Source of the DNA: Flagellimonas aurea
GTDB lineage: Bacteria; Bacteroidota; Bacteroidia; Flavobacteriales; Flavobacteriaceae
Assembly: GCF_017313785.1 (NCBI RefSeq)
Contig: NZ_JAFLNL010000001.1
Span: forward strand, 682,001 to 746,000
Direction: 5' to 3'
DNA: 64,000 nt
A program made the position numbers and the translations under genes. The notes beneath the pieces were generated by a model. That model was not told where the DNA came from. It ran no database searches and saw only the letters and a list, made by a program, of their open reading frames with translations. How positions within the stretch are numbered: position 1 is the stretch's first letter; the number at the start of each line of letters is the position of its first letter. Shown here one piece after another: positions 24,073-34,300 of this stretch.

Positions 24073-25841
24073 TGGTTCAAGGTTGATTGTATGTATGAGT
24101 GTATCGTATCAAAATCTATACCAGCCATTTGGTGGGTTTCCAAGACATCGCCATGATCCACAAATTGGTCTGGGATTCCAAATATTTTAACAGGTTTTGA
24201 TAAGTCTTCCTCGTTGATAAATTCGAGTATAGCAGAACCAAGACCACCCAGCTTTGTGCCATCTTCCACGGTAATAACATGCTCGTATGTATTGAAAACA
24301 CTTCGGAGAAGATTCTTGTCCAGAGGTTTTACGAAGCGCATATCATAGTGCCCCACTTCTTCAGGCCTATCCAATTTTTGAATGAGTTCGGCAACCGTAT
24401 TGCCAATATGTCCAATGGTCAAAACAGCAATTTTGGAACCATTTTTAAGACTGCGGCCAGCACCTATTTCTATGGATTCAAAATCATTTTTCCAGTCTAT
24501 GGTTGCGCCACGACCTCGAGGGTATCTTATTGCAATCGGTCCATCCAATCCGAATTGTGCTGTGTACATTATGTTTCGTAACTCCATCTCGTTCATTGGG
24601 GAGAATATGATCAAGTTGGGAATACAGCGCAAGAAGGCCATATCAAAAACACCATGGTGCGTAGGACCGTCCTGTCCCACCAAACCAGCCCTGTCCAAAC
24701 AGAAAATTACAGGAAGTTTTTGTAGCGCAACATCGTGTATGACTTGATCATAGGCTCTCTGCAAAAAAGTAGAATAAATATTGCAAAACGGGACCAATCC
24801 CTGAGTGGCCATACCTGCGGCTAAGGTTACGGCATGTTGCTCGGCGATGCCTACATCAAAGGCCCGCTCTGGAATTTCTTCCATCATAAATTTAAGGGAG
24901 CTTCCACTGGGCATAGCCGGGGTAATCCCAACAATTTTTTGGTTTATTTTGGCCAATTCCACAATGGTATGTCCAAACACATCTTGATATTTGGGAGGCT
25001 GTACCTCCCCCGATTTTTTAAACCGCTCCCCAGTAATCTTATCAAATTTTCCAGGGGCATGGTAAACCACTTGGTCTTCCTCGGCCTGTTTTAGCCCTTT
25101 CCCTTTTGTGGTGATAATATGAAGCAGTTTTGGACCATCAACATGCTTTAAACGTTCCAGTTCCGTCACCAAAGCCTTTAGGTCATGACCATCGATTGGT
25201 CCTGTGTAGTCAAGGTTTAGGCATTCAAAAATGTTCTCGTCCTTGGCGGTGCCGGCCTTAACATTGGTAAGGTATTTTTTTAACGCACCTACGCTTGGGT
25301 CTATTCCGATAGCGTTATCGTTCAAGACAATTAATGCGTTAACATCTGTCACTCCCAAATGGTTAAGCCCCTCAAAGGCCATTCCACTTGCAATTGATGC
25401 ATCGCCCACTACGGCGATATGTTGCCTGTTAATGTTGCCCTTTAATTTAGAGGCCATGGCCATGCCAAGAATAGCAGATATAGCGGTGGAGCTGTGTCCG
25501 GTCCCAAAATCGTCGTATTCACTTTCACTTCGTTTTGGAAAACCACTGATGCCACCCAATTGTCGGTTGGTATCGAAAATTTCTTTGCGTCCCGTTAAGA
25601 TTTTGTGTCCGTAGGCTTGGTGACCTACATCCCAAATAAGTTTGTCATATGGTGCATTGAACACATAATGAAGGGCAATGGTAAGTTCCACAACCCCCAA
25701 ACTGGCACCTAAATGCCCTTCCTTGGTAGAAACAATGTCAATAATGAATTCCCTCAATTCCTGAGCGAGCTTGGGCAGCTCGTCCAAGTTCAATTTTTTG
25801 AGGTCCTTAGGGGATTCGATATGTTTTAGCAGTCTTTCCAA
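24063..25841 (-). CDS. dxs: 1-deoxy-D-xylulose-5-phosphate synthase
   Basis: 592 residues from TTG 25841. That start gives MERLLKHIESPKDLKKLN, the usual opening, and leaves room for the -7 box at 25853-25860; an upstream TTG at 25874 would put the box inside the gene. Thiamine diphosphate motif VVGDASIASGMAFEGLNHLG with NDNAIGI, the transketolase-like centre VGIAEQHAVTLAAGMA and DRAGLVGQDGPTHHGVFD are intact. It condenses pyruvate and glyceraldehyde 3-phosphate, the first step of the MEP isoprenoid pathway that also feeds the carotenoid genes near 40 kb. Confidence 0.96.
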   Translation of the reverse strand: MERLLKHIESPKDLKKLNLDELPKLAQELREFIIDIVSTKEGHLGASLGVVELTIALHYVFNAPYDKLIWDVGHQAYGHKILTGRKEIFDTNRQLGGISGFPKRSESEYDDFGTGHSSTAISAILGMAMASKLKGNINRQHIAVVGDASIASGMAFEGLNHLGVTDVNALIVLNDNAIGIDPSVGALKKYLTNVKAGTAKDENIFECLNLDYTGPIDGHDLKALVTELERLKHVDGPKLLHIITTKGKGLKQAEEDQVVYHAPGKFDKITGERFKKSGEVQPPKYQDVFGHTIVELAKINQKIVGITPAMPSGSSLKFMMEEIPERAFDVGIAEQHAVTLAAGMATQGLVPFCNIYSTFLQRAYDQVIHDVALQKLPVIFCLDRAGLVGQDGPTHHGVFDMAFLRCIPNLIIFSPMNEMELRNIMYTAQFGLDGPIAIRYPRGRGATIDWKNDFESIEIGAGRSLKNGSKIAVLTIGHIGNTVAELIQKLDRPEEVGHYDMRFVKPLDKNLLRSVFNTYEHVITVEDGTKLGGLGSAILEFINEEDLSKPVKIFGIPDQFVDHGDVLETHQMAGIDFDTIHSYIQSTLNQCD

Positions 25842-25852
25842 TGAATAAAAAA

Positions 25853-25860
25853 CAAAAGTA
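25853..25860 (-). promoter_or_regulatory. -7 box of dxs
   Basis: On the minus strand TACTTTTG matches TAnnTTTG exactly, 11 nt before the TTG start at 25841. It supports that start choice. Confidence 0.5.
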
Positions 25861-25924
25861 TCGATTCTCCTCAAAATTATTTTATGTGTAGCTTAGCAAT
25901 CTGTTGAAAAGTGACATAAAAATC

Positions 25925-26374
25925 GTGGAGAACCCATTTGACGACAATTATTTTATGAAAAGAGCCATGCAAGAGGCGGAAATCGCTTTTGAAAATGGGG
26001 AAGTACCCGTTGGTGCGGTCATAGTGGTGAACAACCGGATCATTGGAAGGGCCCACAACTTAACCGAGCGTTTAAAAGATGTTACCGCACATGCCGAAAT
26101 GCAGGCCATTACGGCTGCATCGAACTTTTTAGGCGGGAAATACCTGCAGGGGTGTACGTTGTACGTGACCTTGGAGCCTTGCCAAATGTGCGCAGGGGCA
26201 TTGTATTGGAGCCAAATCTCCAAAGTGGTTTATGGCGCTTCAGATCTGGAGCGCGGATTTAGTGTTATGGGAGGGCACCTCCATCCCAAAACCGAGGTCG
26301 TAGGTGGTGTTATGGAAAGGGAAGCTTCAGAAATGCTCAAGCGATTCTTTATTCAACGAAGAAACCTTAACTAA
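25925..26374 (+). CDS. tadA: tRNA adenosine(34) deaminase
   Basis: 149 residues from a GTG at 25925, giving MENPFDDNYFMKRAM, the usual flavobacterial opening; a TTG at 25904 would add 7 residues. Zinc and catalytic residues are in TAHAEMQAITAA (His and Glu) and EPCQMCAGALYWSQI (two Cys). It converts A34 to inosine in tRNA-Arg anticodons, which is essential for decoding. It diverges from dxs and is followed by a terminator shared with the cold-shock gene. Confidence 0.93.
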   Translation: MENPFDDNYFMKRAMQEAEIAFENGEVPVGAVIVVNNRIIGRAHNLTERLKDVTAHAEMQAITAASNFLGGKYLQGCTLYVTLEPCQMCAGALYWSQISKVVYGASDLERGFSVMGGHLHPKTEVVGGVMEREASEMLKRFFIQRRNLN

Positions 26375-26378
26375 AGAA

Positions 26379-26403
26379 AAAACCCCGGCATTGCCGAGGT
26401 TTT
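26379..26403. terminator. convergent terminator between tadA and the cold-shock gene
   Basis: AAAACC then CGGC (26379-26389) pair with GCCG then GGTTTT (26393-26403) around one C/A mismatch. A and T runs on both sides allow use from both directions. Confidence 0.75.
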
Positions 26404-26427
26404 AAATCAAATCAAAATAAAATATTT

Positions 26428-26622
26428 TTATCCGATTACTTGCACGCGTGCAGCAACCACTCCTTTTCTTCCTTCTTCTTCGATGTATTCTACTTTGTCG
26501 CCTTCGTTCAATTCCACTCCGTTCAATGCTGTAACATGAACAAAGATGTCTTTTCCTGTGTCGTCGTTCGTAATGAAACCATAACCTTTGGAATCATTGA
26601 AAAATTTTACTGTACCAGTCAT
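26428..26622 (-). CDS. cold-shock domain protein (CspA family)
   Basis: 64 residues, one cold-shock domain. RNP1 (KGYGFIT) and RNP2 (DIFVHVTAL) single-strand nucleic-acid motifs are intact, preceded by TGTVKFFNDS. It is a small cytoplasmic RNA/DNA chaperone. The leader (26623-26705) has a -7-like TACATTCG with one mismatch around 26649-26656 on the minus strand, giving an A/T-rich 5' UTR of roughly 25 nt. Monocistronic. Confidence 0.96.
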   Translation of the reverse strand: MTGTVKFFNDSKGYGFITNDDTGKDIFVHVTALNGVELNEGDKVEYIEEEGRKGVVAARVQVIG

Positions 26623-26705
26623 TAAAAAATAAATAAAATGTTAAAATACGAATGTAACTTTTTTTATGACTGATTGGATGAAATGAAGTTTAAATCTTAT
26701 GAAAA

Positions 26706-26966
26706 TTATTGATTTTCAGTCTTTTTTCGTTCTTTTTCTTGCATTTTCTTAATATTTTCCTTGGTAAGCATGTAATCTTTCATGTTTTTGACCTTGCTTT
26801 CTTTCCACAGGAAAAGCGGCATGGCCACCAAAAATAGACCAATTGTGCCTCCTCCAATGTATTTGGGTGCCTGTGGATGCCCTTCTTCCAAGGAAAGACC
26901 GTAGAATATGGAGCCAAGGGAAGCGAGCATGATCAGAAAAACGATATGTTTGAGTTTTATCTTCAT
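26706..26966 (-). CDS. small two-helix membrane protein
   Basis: 86 residues. Two hydrophobic segments (HIVFLIMLASLGSIFYGL and GGGTIGLFLVAMPLFLW) are followed by a very charged C-terminal tail (NIKKMQEKERKKTENQ) that should be cytoplasmic. The start overlaps the stop of the CLC gene by 4 nt, so it is translationally coupled to it and could be an accessory of the channel. No family recognised beyond flavobacterial hypothetical proteins. Confidence 0.7.
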   Translation of the reverse strand: MKIKLKHIVFLIMLASLGSIFYGLSLEEGHPQAPKYIGGGTIGLFLVAMPLFLWKESKVKNMKDYMLTKENIKKMQEKERKKTENQ

Positions 26967-28747
26967 TGAGAGTAATTGATTAATTTTCTGCGATATGCGG
27001 TCAACATTTTTGATTTACTGATAAAGCCTTCGTACTTGCCATCTTTAATGACAGGTAAATTCCAAGCACCGCTATCCTGAAACTTTTTCATTACCTGTTT
27101 CATATTGTCCGTTTCGTAGAATATAATCTCTGGCGGGGCATGCATCAAATTTTTCACAAAAACCGTGTCATAGAGTTCGGTATCGAACATCATGGGCCTG
27201 ATATCGTCCAAGACGATTATGCCTATCAGTTTCTTTTCATCATCCAACACGGGAAATAGGTTCCTTTTGGACTTGGATACGGATTGATGGAGCATTTCGC
27301 CTAATGACATTTTAGGGTGAACGGGCTTAAAGTTCTTTTCGACAACATCGTCCATTTCCATGAGTCCAAGTACCATCTGGTCCTTATTGTGCGATAAGAG
27401 CGCTCCGATCTTGGCCAGTTCCTTGGTGTAAATGGTGTAGTCCAGGGCGTTTTTGGTTATCAAATAAGAGATTGCCGCTGTAATCATTAGAGGGACAAAG
27501 AGTTGATATCCACCTGTAATTTCTGCAATCAAGAAAATTGCGGTCAAGGGTGCGTGGATTACCCCTGCAATGAGACCTGCCATACCGATCAATGTAAAGT
27601 TGCTTTCCGAAACCGATAACCCCAACCCCAAATTGTTGATGACCTTGGCGACAACGTTGCCCAATGCACTGCCCATCACCATGGTTGGAATGAAAACCCC
27701 TCCTGCTCCTCCCGCACCTATGGTGGTCGTCATGGCAATTGCCTTAAAAATGGTGATTCCGAACAGAAGCGCTATTACTACCCAAATATTATCGGTAAAG
27801 GCATCGAAAGGGGTGGTGCCCAGAGCTTTTAAATGGTCGCCATCCAACAGATTGTTAATGAATCCGAAACCTTCACCATAGAGTGGGGGAATGGCGTACA
27901 ACATGATTCCAATAGCAACACCACCTACCAAAAGTTTGTATTTGGGACTTTTTAATTTTTTGAAAAGCGATAAAATCGCAAAGTACATTTTGGTAAAATA
28001 AATGGATGCAAAACCTGTGCCCACACCCAAGAGAACGTAGAAGGCCGTATCTTCCAGTTTAAAACCTTCGGACAGGGAAAAACTGAACAATACTTCGTTT
28101 CCCAAAAAGAAATAAGAGGTCAACACGCCCGAAATCGATGCCAAAAGCAAAGGGAGCATGGACATCATAGTCAAATCCAACGTAAAAACTTCCACCGCAA
28201 AAATGATGGCGGCAATGGGTGACTGGAAAATGGAGGCTATGGCCCCGGCGGATGCGCAAGCGACCAAGAGCGTCCTTGTCTTTGCATCTATATGGAAAAA
28301 TCGGCTCAAATTCGAACTGACCGCCGAACCGGATTTTACGGCTGGTCCCAACAAACCGACAGAACCACCGAAACCTACGGTGAGGGGAGCGGTGATCAAA
28401 GGGGTGTAAATGTCCTTTAGTTTGAGCAGGCCCCGTTTTTTCGATAGGGAGAATATAATGGAGGAGACGGCATGTTGTAAGGGCTCTTTATGTATGAATT
28501 TTACGTAGAGGTAGACTAAGGTTAGACCTATGGTGGGCAGTATGAAGTATAATTGGTTTTCCGAGAAAACGATTCCTTTTTTTAGGAGTGACTCGATAAA
28601 ATAGGTGGAGTTCTTCACGGTAACCGCGACCAATCCTGCCAAAAAACCTACGATTAGGCTCATTATCTGAATAAAGGTCCTGTTGGAGATATTTCTATAT
28701 CGCCATTTTAGGAATCGGGTGAGCACTTTTTTGTTGCTGTAGGGCAT
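26963..28747 (-). CDS. CLC-family chloride channel with CBS domains, gating glutamate absent
   Basis: 594 residues. CLC core with about ten helices, the N-helix motif GAGGAGGVFIPTMVMGSALG, and a pair of CBS domains at the C-terminus (about 455-590; LFPVLDDEKKLIGIIVLDD, NLPVIKDGKYEGFISKSK). In the selectivity-filter segment GFGGSVGLLGPAVKSG the position of the external gating glutamate (ClC-ec1 E148, GREGP) is leucine. The internal proton glutamate (E203) aligns with valine in FAVEVFTLDL. Both changes argue for a passive, permanently open anion pathway rather than a Cl-/H+ exchanger. Ion selectivity is not determined by this reading. Confidence 0.9.
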   Translation of the reverse strand: MPYSNKKVLTRFLKWRYRNISNRTFIQIMSLIVGFLAGLVAVTVKNSTYFIESLLKKGIVFSENQLYFILPTIGLTLVYLYVKFIHKEPLQHAVSSIIFSLSKKRGLLKLKDIYTPLITAPLTVGFGGSVGLLGPAVKSGSAVSSNLSRFFHIDAKTRTLLVACASAGAIASIFQSPIAAIIFAVEVFTLDLTMMSMLPLLLASISGVLTSYFFLGNEVLFSFSLSEGFKLEDTAFYVLLGVGTGFASIYFTKMYFAILSLFKKLKSPKYKLLVGGVAIGIMLYAIPPLYGEGFGFINNLLDGDHLKALGTTPFDAFTDNIWVVIALLFGITIFKAIAMTTTIGAGGAGGVFIPTMVMGSALGNVVAKVINNLGLGLSVSESNFTLIGMAGLIAGVIHAPLTAIFLIAEITGGYQLFVPLMITAAISYLITKNALDYTIYTKELAKIGALLSHNKDQMVLGLMEMDDVVEKNFKPVHPKMSLGEMLHQSVSKSKRNLFPVLDDEKKLIGIIVLDDIRPMMFDTELYDTVFVKNLMHAPPEIIFYETDNMKQVMKKFQDSGAWNLPVIKDGKYEGFISKSKMLTAYRRKLINYSQ

Positions 28748-28778
28748 GGAGGTCCGTAATACCGATTAAAAGTATTAA

Positions 28779-28805
28779 AAAATCCCGCTTACAAAACGGG
28801 ATTTT
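28779..28805 (-). terminator. terminator after aspS
   Basis: AAAATCCCG (28779-28787) and CGGGATTTT (28797-28805) form a 9-bp stem. The A-run to its left gives a T tract on the minus strand. It separates aspS from the CLC gene. Confidence 0.75.
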
Positions 28806-28811
28806 CTTATA

Positions 28812-30560
28812 TCACAAGTCCAATTTTAAATGGAGCTCTTTTAGTTGCTCGTCGTCAATGTTGGCTGGGGCATCGATCATTACATCGCGTCCGCTATTGT
28901 TCTTTGGGAATGCAATGTAGTCCCGAATGGTCTCCTGTCCGCCCAAAATCGCCACCAATCTGTCCAGACCAAAAGCAATCCCACCATGTGGAGGTGCACC
29001 ATATTGGAAAGCATCCATCAAAAATCCGAATTGTGCTTTGGCCTCTTCCGGGGTAAAGCCCAAATGTTTGAACATGGTCGCTTGGGTCTCCTTGTCATAG
29101 ATCCGTATGGAGCCACCGCCAATTTCGTTTCCGTTCAGCACCAAATCATAGGCGTTGGCCTTTACTTCACCCGGTTTAGTGTTCAGTAATTCCAACTGAC
29201 CAGGTTTTGGAGAGGTAAAGGGGTGGTGCATTGCGTGGTACTTTCCAGTTTCCTCATCCAGTTCCAACAATGGAAAGTCCACGACCCATAATGGCGCGAA
29301 CTCATCTGCTTTTCTAAGGCCCAAGCGTGTTGCCAATTCCATTCGCAATGCGCTTAATTGGCCGTGTGTTTCGTTGGTGTTGCCTGAAAGTACGCAGATA
29401 AGGTCACCAGGTTTTGCCCCGGTGGTCTCTGCCCATTTGTCCAAATCTTCTTGGTCGTAGAACTTGTCCACAGATGATTTATAGGTTCCGTCTTCGTTGC
29501 ATTTTACATACACCATTCCCTTGGCACCTACCTGAGGTCTCTTGACCCAATCGATTAGACCATCTATTTCTTTTCGAGTGTAAGAAGCTGCTCCCGGTAC
29601 TGCTATTCCGACAACCAATTCGGCGGAATTGAACACATTGAAATCTTTGTGCTGTGCTACTGTGTTAAGCTCTCCGAATTCCATCCCAAATCGGATGTCG
29701 GGCTTATCGTTTCCATAAAGTCGCATGGCGTCATCGTAGGTCATGCGAGGGAATTTGTCCACTTCCACACCTTTGATTTCTTTTAGAAGATGCTTGGTCA
29801 GACCTTCAAAAGTGTTCAAAATATCCTCTTGCTCTACAAACGCCATCTCACAGTCAATCTGGGTGAATTCGGGCTGGCGGTCGGCACGAAGGTCTTCGTC
29901 CCTAAAACATTTCACAATTTGGAAATATTTGTCCATTCCTCCGACCATCAACAGTTGTTTGAAGGTCTGGGGAGATTGGGGAAGGGCATAAAACTGTCCT
30001 TCGTTCATGCGGCTCGGAACCAAAAAGTCCCTCGCGCCCTCAGGAGTGGATTTTATCAAATAAGGTGTTTCAATATCAATAAAACCTTGGTCGGACAGAT
30101 ATTTTCTGACCTCCATGGTCACCTTGTGCCTAAAAATGAGTTTGTTCTTTACGGGATTTCTGCGAATGTCCAGATAACGGTACTTCATTCGTATGTCCTC
30201 TCCGCCATCGGTTTCATCTTCAATGGTGAATGGGGGCAGGAGGGATTCATTCAAGATCGTAAGCTCGGTTACGAGCACCTCGATTTCTCCCGTAGGAATA
30301 TTCGGGTTTTTGGAAGCCCGCTCTATAACCTGCCCCTTGGCTTGGATAACGGTTTCACGTCCCAGTTCGCGAGCTTGTTCCAATAGTTCTTTGGAAGTGC
30401 GTTCTTGGTCGAACACCAATTGGGTGATGCCGTAGCGGTCACGAAGGTCTACCCATGCCACGAAACCTTTGTCGCGTAGCTTGTGGACCCATCCACTTAA
30501 TATTACCTCTGAACCTATGTCCGATGCCCTCAGGGCACCGCAAGTATTGCTTCTGTACAT
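28812..30560 (-). CDS. aspS: aspartyl-tRNA synthetase
   Basis: 582 residues of a bacterial-type AspRS. The N-terminal OB fold ([20 protein letters not shown]) is followed by the class II motif-2 region [20 protein letters not shown], a GAD-type insertion and motif 3 ([15 protein letters not shown]). It charges tRNA-Asp in the cytoplasm. An exact -7 box lies 20 nt upstream and a terminator follows, so it is monocistronic. Confidence 0.98.
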   Translation of the reverse strand: MYRSNTCGALRASDIGSEVILSGWVHKLRDKGFVAWVDLRDRYGITQLVFDQERTSKELLEQARELGRETVIQAKGQVIERASKNPNIPTGEIEVLVTELTILNESLLPPFTIEDETDGGEDIRMKYRYLDIRRNPVKNKLIFRHKVTMEVRKYLSDQGFIDIETPYLIKSTPEGARDFLVPSRMNEGQFYALPQSPQTFKQLLMVGGMDKYFQIVKCFRDEDLRADRQPEFTQIDCEMAFVEQEDILNTFEGLTKHLLKEIKGVEVDKFPRMTYDDAMRLYGNDKPDIRFGMEFGELNTVAQHKDFNVFNSAELVVGIAVPGAASYTRKEIDGLIDWVKRPQVGAKGMVYVKCNEDGTYKSSVDKFYDQEDLDKWAETTGAKPGDLICVLSGNTNETHGQLSALRMELATRLGLRKADEFAPLWVVDFPLLELDEETGKYHAMHHPFTSPKPGQLELLNTKPGEVKANAYDLVLNGNEIGGGSIRIYDKETQATMFKHLGFTPEEAKAQFGFLMDAFQYGAPPHGGIAFGLDRLVAILGGQETIRDYIAFPKNNSGRDVMIDAPANIDDEQLKELHLKLDL

Positions 30561-30579
30561 GATGTTTGTTATGAGAGCG

Positions 30580-30587
30580 CAAATTTA
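30580..30587 (-). promoter_or_regulatory. -7 box of aspS
   Basis: TAAATTTG on the minus strand, exact match to TAnnTTTG, about 20 nt before the aspS ATG. Confidence 0.5.
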
Positions 30588-30873
30588 ATAGGAATGTGGA
30601 TATTTTATAGGAGATATACTGTTTTTCTCTTGGACTTGTGTTTTGAAATTCCAAAATGGTCGTTAAACTTCATATTTCTTAACGTTAAATTAACATTAGA
30701 AATGAAAGTTGAGTAACTTTTGGTGGGCTATAAGGCAAAATTCTCCGACAAAACGATTCAATTTTAATACTTATGAGTTAAGTAACTGATTGATATAGTG
30801 TATATTGCTTTTTTAAGGTTAATTTAATGTAAACTAAATGTTATGTGAATGTGTGATTAATGTAAAATTTAAG

Positions 30874-30881
30874 TAACTTTG
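30874..30881 (+). promoter_or_regulatory. -7 box of the MORN-like gene
   Basis: TAACTTTG, exact match to TAnnTTTG, 46 nt before the ATG at 30927. Confidence 0.5.
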
Positions 30882-30926
30882 ATTCGTTATCATATTGATA
30901 CTAACAATATTAAATCCCATATAAAT

Positions 30927-31277
30927 ATGAAAAAAGCAGTATTTTTTTTGGCGGTGATGTTTGCGGTTGGTGTATCTGCACAAGATACCAAGCCGACCTT
31001 TGAAAAAATGGGAAATATGGTGAAAGCCACTTATTTTCATGACAATGGTGAAATTGCCCAAACAGGTTATATGTTGAACGGAAAGTTACATGGAGATTGG
31101 GTAATGTTCAATGTTGAAGGAAAAAAAATTGCCACCGGCCAATACGACAACGGAGAAAAGACCGGTAAATGGTTCTTTTGGAAAAATGATGAATTAAATG
31201 AAGTTGACTTTACTGATAACCGTATTGTTCAAGTAAAAAGTTGGAGCCAAGGCGATGCCGTAACGGTAAACAAATAA
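30927..31277 (+). CDS. secreted MORN/YwqK-like repeat protein
   Basis: 116 residues from ATG 30927, which gives the signal peptide MKKAVFFLAVMFAVGVSAQ. The mature part has MORN-like repeats: ATYFHDNGEIAQTGYMLNGK, LHGDWVMFNVEGKKIATGQY and NGEKTGKWFFWKND. Bacteroidota have many of these secreted short repeat proteins, sometimes labelled YwqK-type antitoxins; no toxin gene is adjacent, so that label carries no function here. It has its own promoter box and a very strong terminator. Confidence 0.8.
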   Translation: MKKAVFFLAVMFAVGVSAQDTKPTFEKMGNMVKATYFHDNGEIAQTGYMLNGKLHGDWVMFNVEGKKIATGQYDNGEKTGKWFFWKNDELNEVDFTDNRIVQVKSWSQGDAVTVNK

Positions 31278-31295
31278 GCGAATAAACCAATGTTT

Positions 31296-31333
31296 AAAAA
31301 AAAGCCCCGACCATTTGGTCGGGGCTTTTTTTT
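31296..31333. terminator. strong convergent terminator
   Basis: GCCCCGACC (31304-31312) and GGTCGGGGC (31317-31325) with an ATTT loop, flanked by eight A and eight T, so it serves both the MORN-like gene and the convergent RND operon. Confidence 0.95.
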
Positions 31334-31349
31334 ATTGCTTTGCACTATA

Positions 31350-34300
31350 TTATGTAGTTGCAGTTTCAATTTGTTCTTGTTTGCGTTCTTGCCTTGCCAA
31401 CTTTCTTTTTCTAATCCTTAGCTTTAGTTTGTATACCAAAGTGAATAGGATGGGCACAACAATCAATGTAAGGAAGGTCGCCACCAACAATCCGTAGATT
31501 ACGGTCCAAGCCAATGGTCCCCAGAATATTACGTTGTCACCTCCAAAATAAATACCAGGGTCAAACTCGCTCATTAGGGTAAAGAAGTTGATATTGAATC
31601 CTGTTGCCAACGGAATCAAACCTAAAATGGTGGTAATGGCAGTTAGCAATACGGGACGCAATCTCGATTTTCCTCCTTTTACAACGGATTCCAAGAAATC
31701 ATCAGGCTCCAAAAGCCCATCTTCATCAAGGTCTAATTTCACCTTTTTCCTATCAATAAGCAATTGGGTGTAATCCAATAGTACCACACCATTGTTCACC
31801 ACAATACCTGCCAGGGATATAATTCCCATCATGGTCATCATGATAACAAATGCACTTCCCGTAGCAACGATACCGCCAAATACGCCTATCAAACTCAAGA
31901 AAATTGCAAGCATGATAATGCCCGGTTTACTGATCGAGTTGAATTGGAATATCAGAATAAAGAATATCAGTCCTAGACCGGTGAAAAAAGCACCCATCAA
32001 AAAGGCCATTTGCTTATTTTGTTCCTCTATCTGACCTGTATAATCTATTTTGATATCATCCGGAAGATTTTCGAAATCGTTCATTTCTTCCTGAATTTTG
32101 CCCACAATGGCACCGGCATCCGTATAGCCCGAAGCCAACGCGGAATAAACGGTTACCACCCGTTTTACATCCCGGTGTTTTATGGCGCTGAACCCAGTGC
32201 TATTGGTCTGTTTGGTGACCGCGGAAATAGGAACTTCCTTGATCTGTCCACTGGATGGGTCCCTAAATGTGATGCGCTGGTTGAAAAGTGCACTGGTATT
32301 GTACCGGTCCTCTTCGTTGAACCTCACATAAATATCGTAATCTTCACCACCTTCTTTGTAAATACCGGCTTTGGAACCGAAGATGGAACTACGTAGCTGC
32401 TGACCAATTTGGCCAGTCGCAATACCCAGTTCACCTGCTTTTTTACGGTCCACCTGTACCAACATGGATGGCTTGGATTTGTTTACATCTATCTTGAGCT
32501 CATCAATTCCGGGAATGTTCCTTGAATTGATAAAATTTCGCATTCTTTCCGCGGTATTGATCAATTCGGTATAATCCTCTCCCTCCAATTCTATATTGAT
32601 AGGGTAACCGACGGGAGGCCCAACGGCGTCTTTTTCAACGGAAATGGCAACACCAGGATACACATCTTTCAATGCTTCCTGAACTTTTCTCAAAAGTTCT
32701 TGGCTATCCGCACCTTCACGGTATTTGAATTCCCGTAAGGTGGCCGTGATTTTACCCCTGTTCGGCATTTCCGCACTGGAACCACCATCGGTCTGGGGGT
32801 TACCGGCACCTTCTCCTACTTGGGATACGGCACTTTCGGTCATAAAATTGTAGTCACCGTTCATGTAAGCGTCCGAATTGATGATGTCGTATACCCGCTC
32901 TTCAATGTCCTTGGTGATTCGATTTGTCTTTTCTATATCGGTCCCTTCAGGATATTCGATATAGACAATGATCTGGTTGGGCTTGTTATCTGGGAAAAAC
33001 TCCACCTTGGTTCTTTGGCTGCCTACGGAAGCACCAAAACCAATAAAAGCGATCACAAGTAGGACAAAAGTGGTAATGGCAATAAAAATGGGCCTTCTTC
33101 CAGCAAGGGAATAGCGAAGAGTCTTTTCGTAAAAGCTTTCCCATTTGGGAAGGATCCTATTTTGGAATATCCCAGCCCAGTTTCTAAGGAACAAACGGTA
33201 AATCCATAACATGATTGCCGTAAGTACCATTAGGGATCCCAATGACCTATATGCTCCACCGAAGATAACGATGAGAATACCGATTGCGGAAATAATGGAT
33301 GTAATGCGCACAATCTGTTTTAGGGGCATCTCTTTGTCCTCAGTGGTCATATATCTAGATACCAGAACCGAGTTAAAGAAGATCGCCACAAATAGGGATG
33401 ACCCCAAAACCACCGACAGGGTAATAGGGAAGTACTTCATAAACTGCCCCATGATTCCCGGCCAAAGTCCCAAGGGCACAAAGGCTGCAACTGTAGTCAG
33501 CGTGGATATGATAATGGGGAACGCAATTTCGCCGATACCTTTTTTCGCGGCTTCGATACGGGGCATTTTTTCCTCGTCCATAAGGCGATAAATGTTCTCC
33601 ACGACCACAATACCGTTGTCCACCAACATTCCCAATCCCATAATAAGACCAAAAAGGATCATAGTGTTCATGGTGTAGCCCAAAACGTTCAATATCATCA
33701 GGGACATAAACATGGACATTGGGATAGCGAAACCTACGAACAATGCATTTTTGAAACCTAAAAAGAACATCAGGACGGTCACCACCAAGATGATACCGAA
33801 GATGATATTGTTTACCAGATCATCTACTTGACCAATGGTCTTGGAAGATTGGTCGTTGGCTATGGTTACCGTAAGATCTTGAGGAAATTCATTCTCAATG
33901 GCATCGTCAACGATTACTTTGATCTGGTCCACTGCGTCGACCATGTTTTTACCGGAACGTTTTTTTACATCGAGCATTACCACGGGGTGTCCAAACTCCC
34001 GTGCATATGTGGTCTTTTCCTCTTCCTTAAAGGTAACCTTGGCGATATCCTTTAGGTAGATGGGGTTTCCGTTTTCGGATTTCACCACAAAGTTCTCCAG
34101 TTCGTTTGGCTCATCGATTTCTCCAACTATCCTAATGGTTCTACGTTGCCCGCTGGCCACAAGATTTCCGGCCGAAGTGGTCAGGTTTTCGTTGCTAATA
34201 CTGTTGATGACATCGTTGAAACTGACTTTGGCAGCCATCATCTTGTAAATGTCCACGGCAACTTCCACTTCTTTTTCTTGGGCACCGCGAATGTCCACTT

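Larger units (their letters stand above)
30561..30926. other. 366-nt divergent region between aspS and the MORN-like gene
   Basis: A/T-rich and without a gene. On the minus strand an exact -7 box TAAATTTG for aspS lies at 30587-30580. On the + strand TAACTTTG at 30874-30881 is an exact box for the gene at 30927. The heptamer AGTAACT occurs three times (near 30712, 30781 and 30872), the last overlapping the box, so the first two could be upstream binding sites. Confidence 0.5.

Noticed and set aside
25841..25925. Longer versions of dxs (TTG 25874) and tadA (TTG 25904)
   Set aside because: They would leave 29 nt between divergent genes and put the dxs -7 box inside the gene. Family openings favour TTG 25841 and GTG 25925, though the TadA choice is not certain.
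30927..31277. The MORN-like protein as an antitoxin
   Set aside because: The YwqK label is inherited from automatic naming; the protein has a signal peptide and no toxin gene is adjacent.
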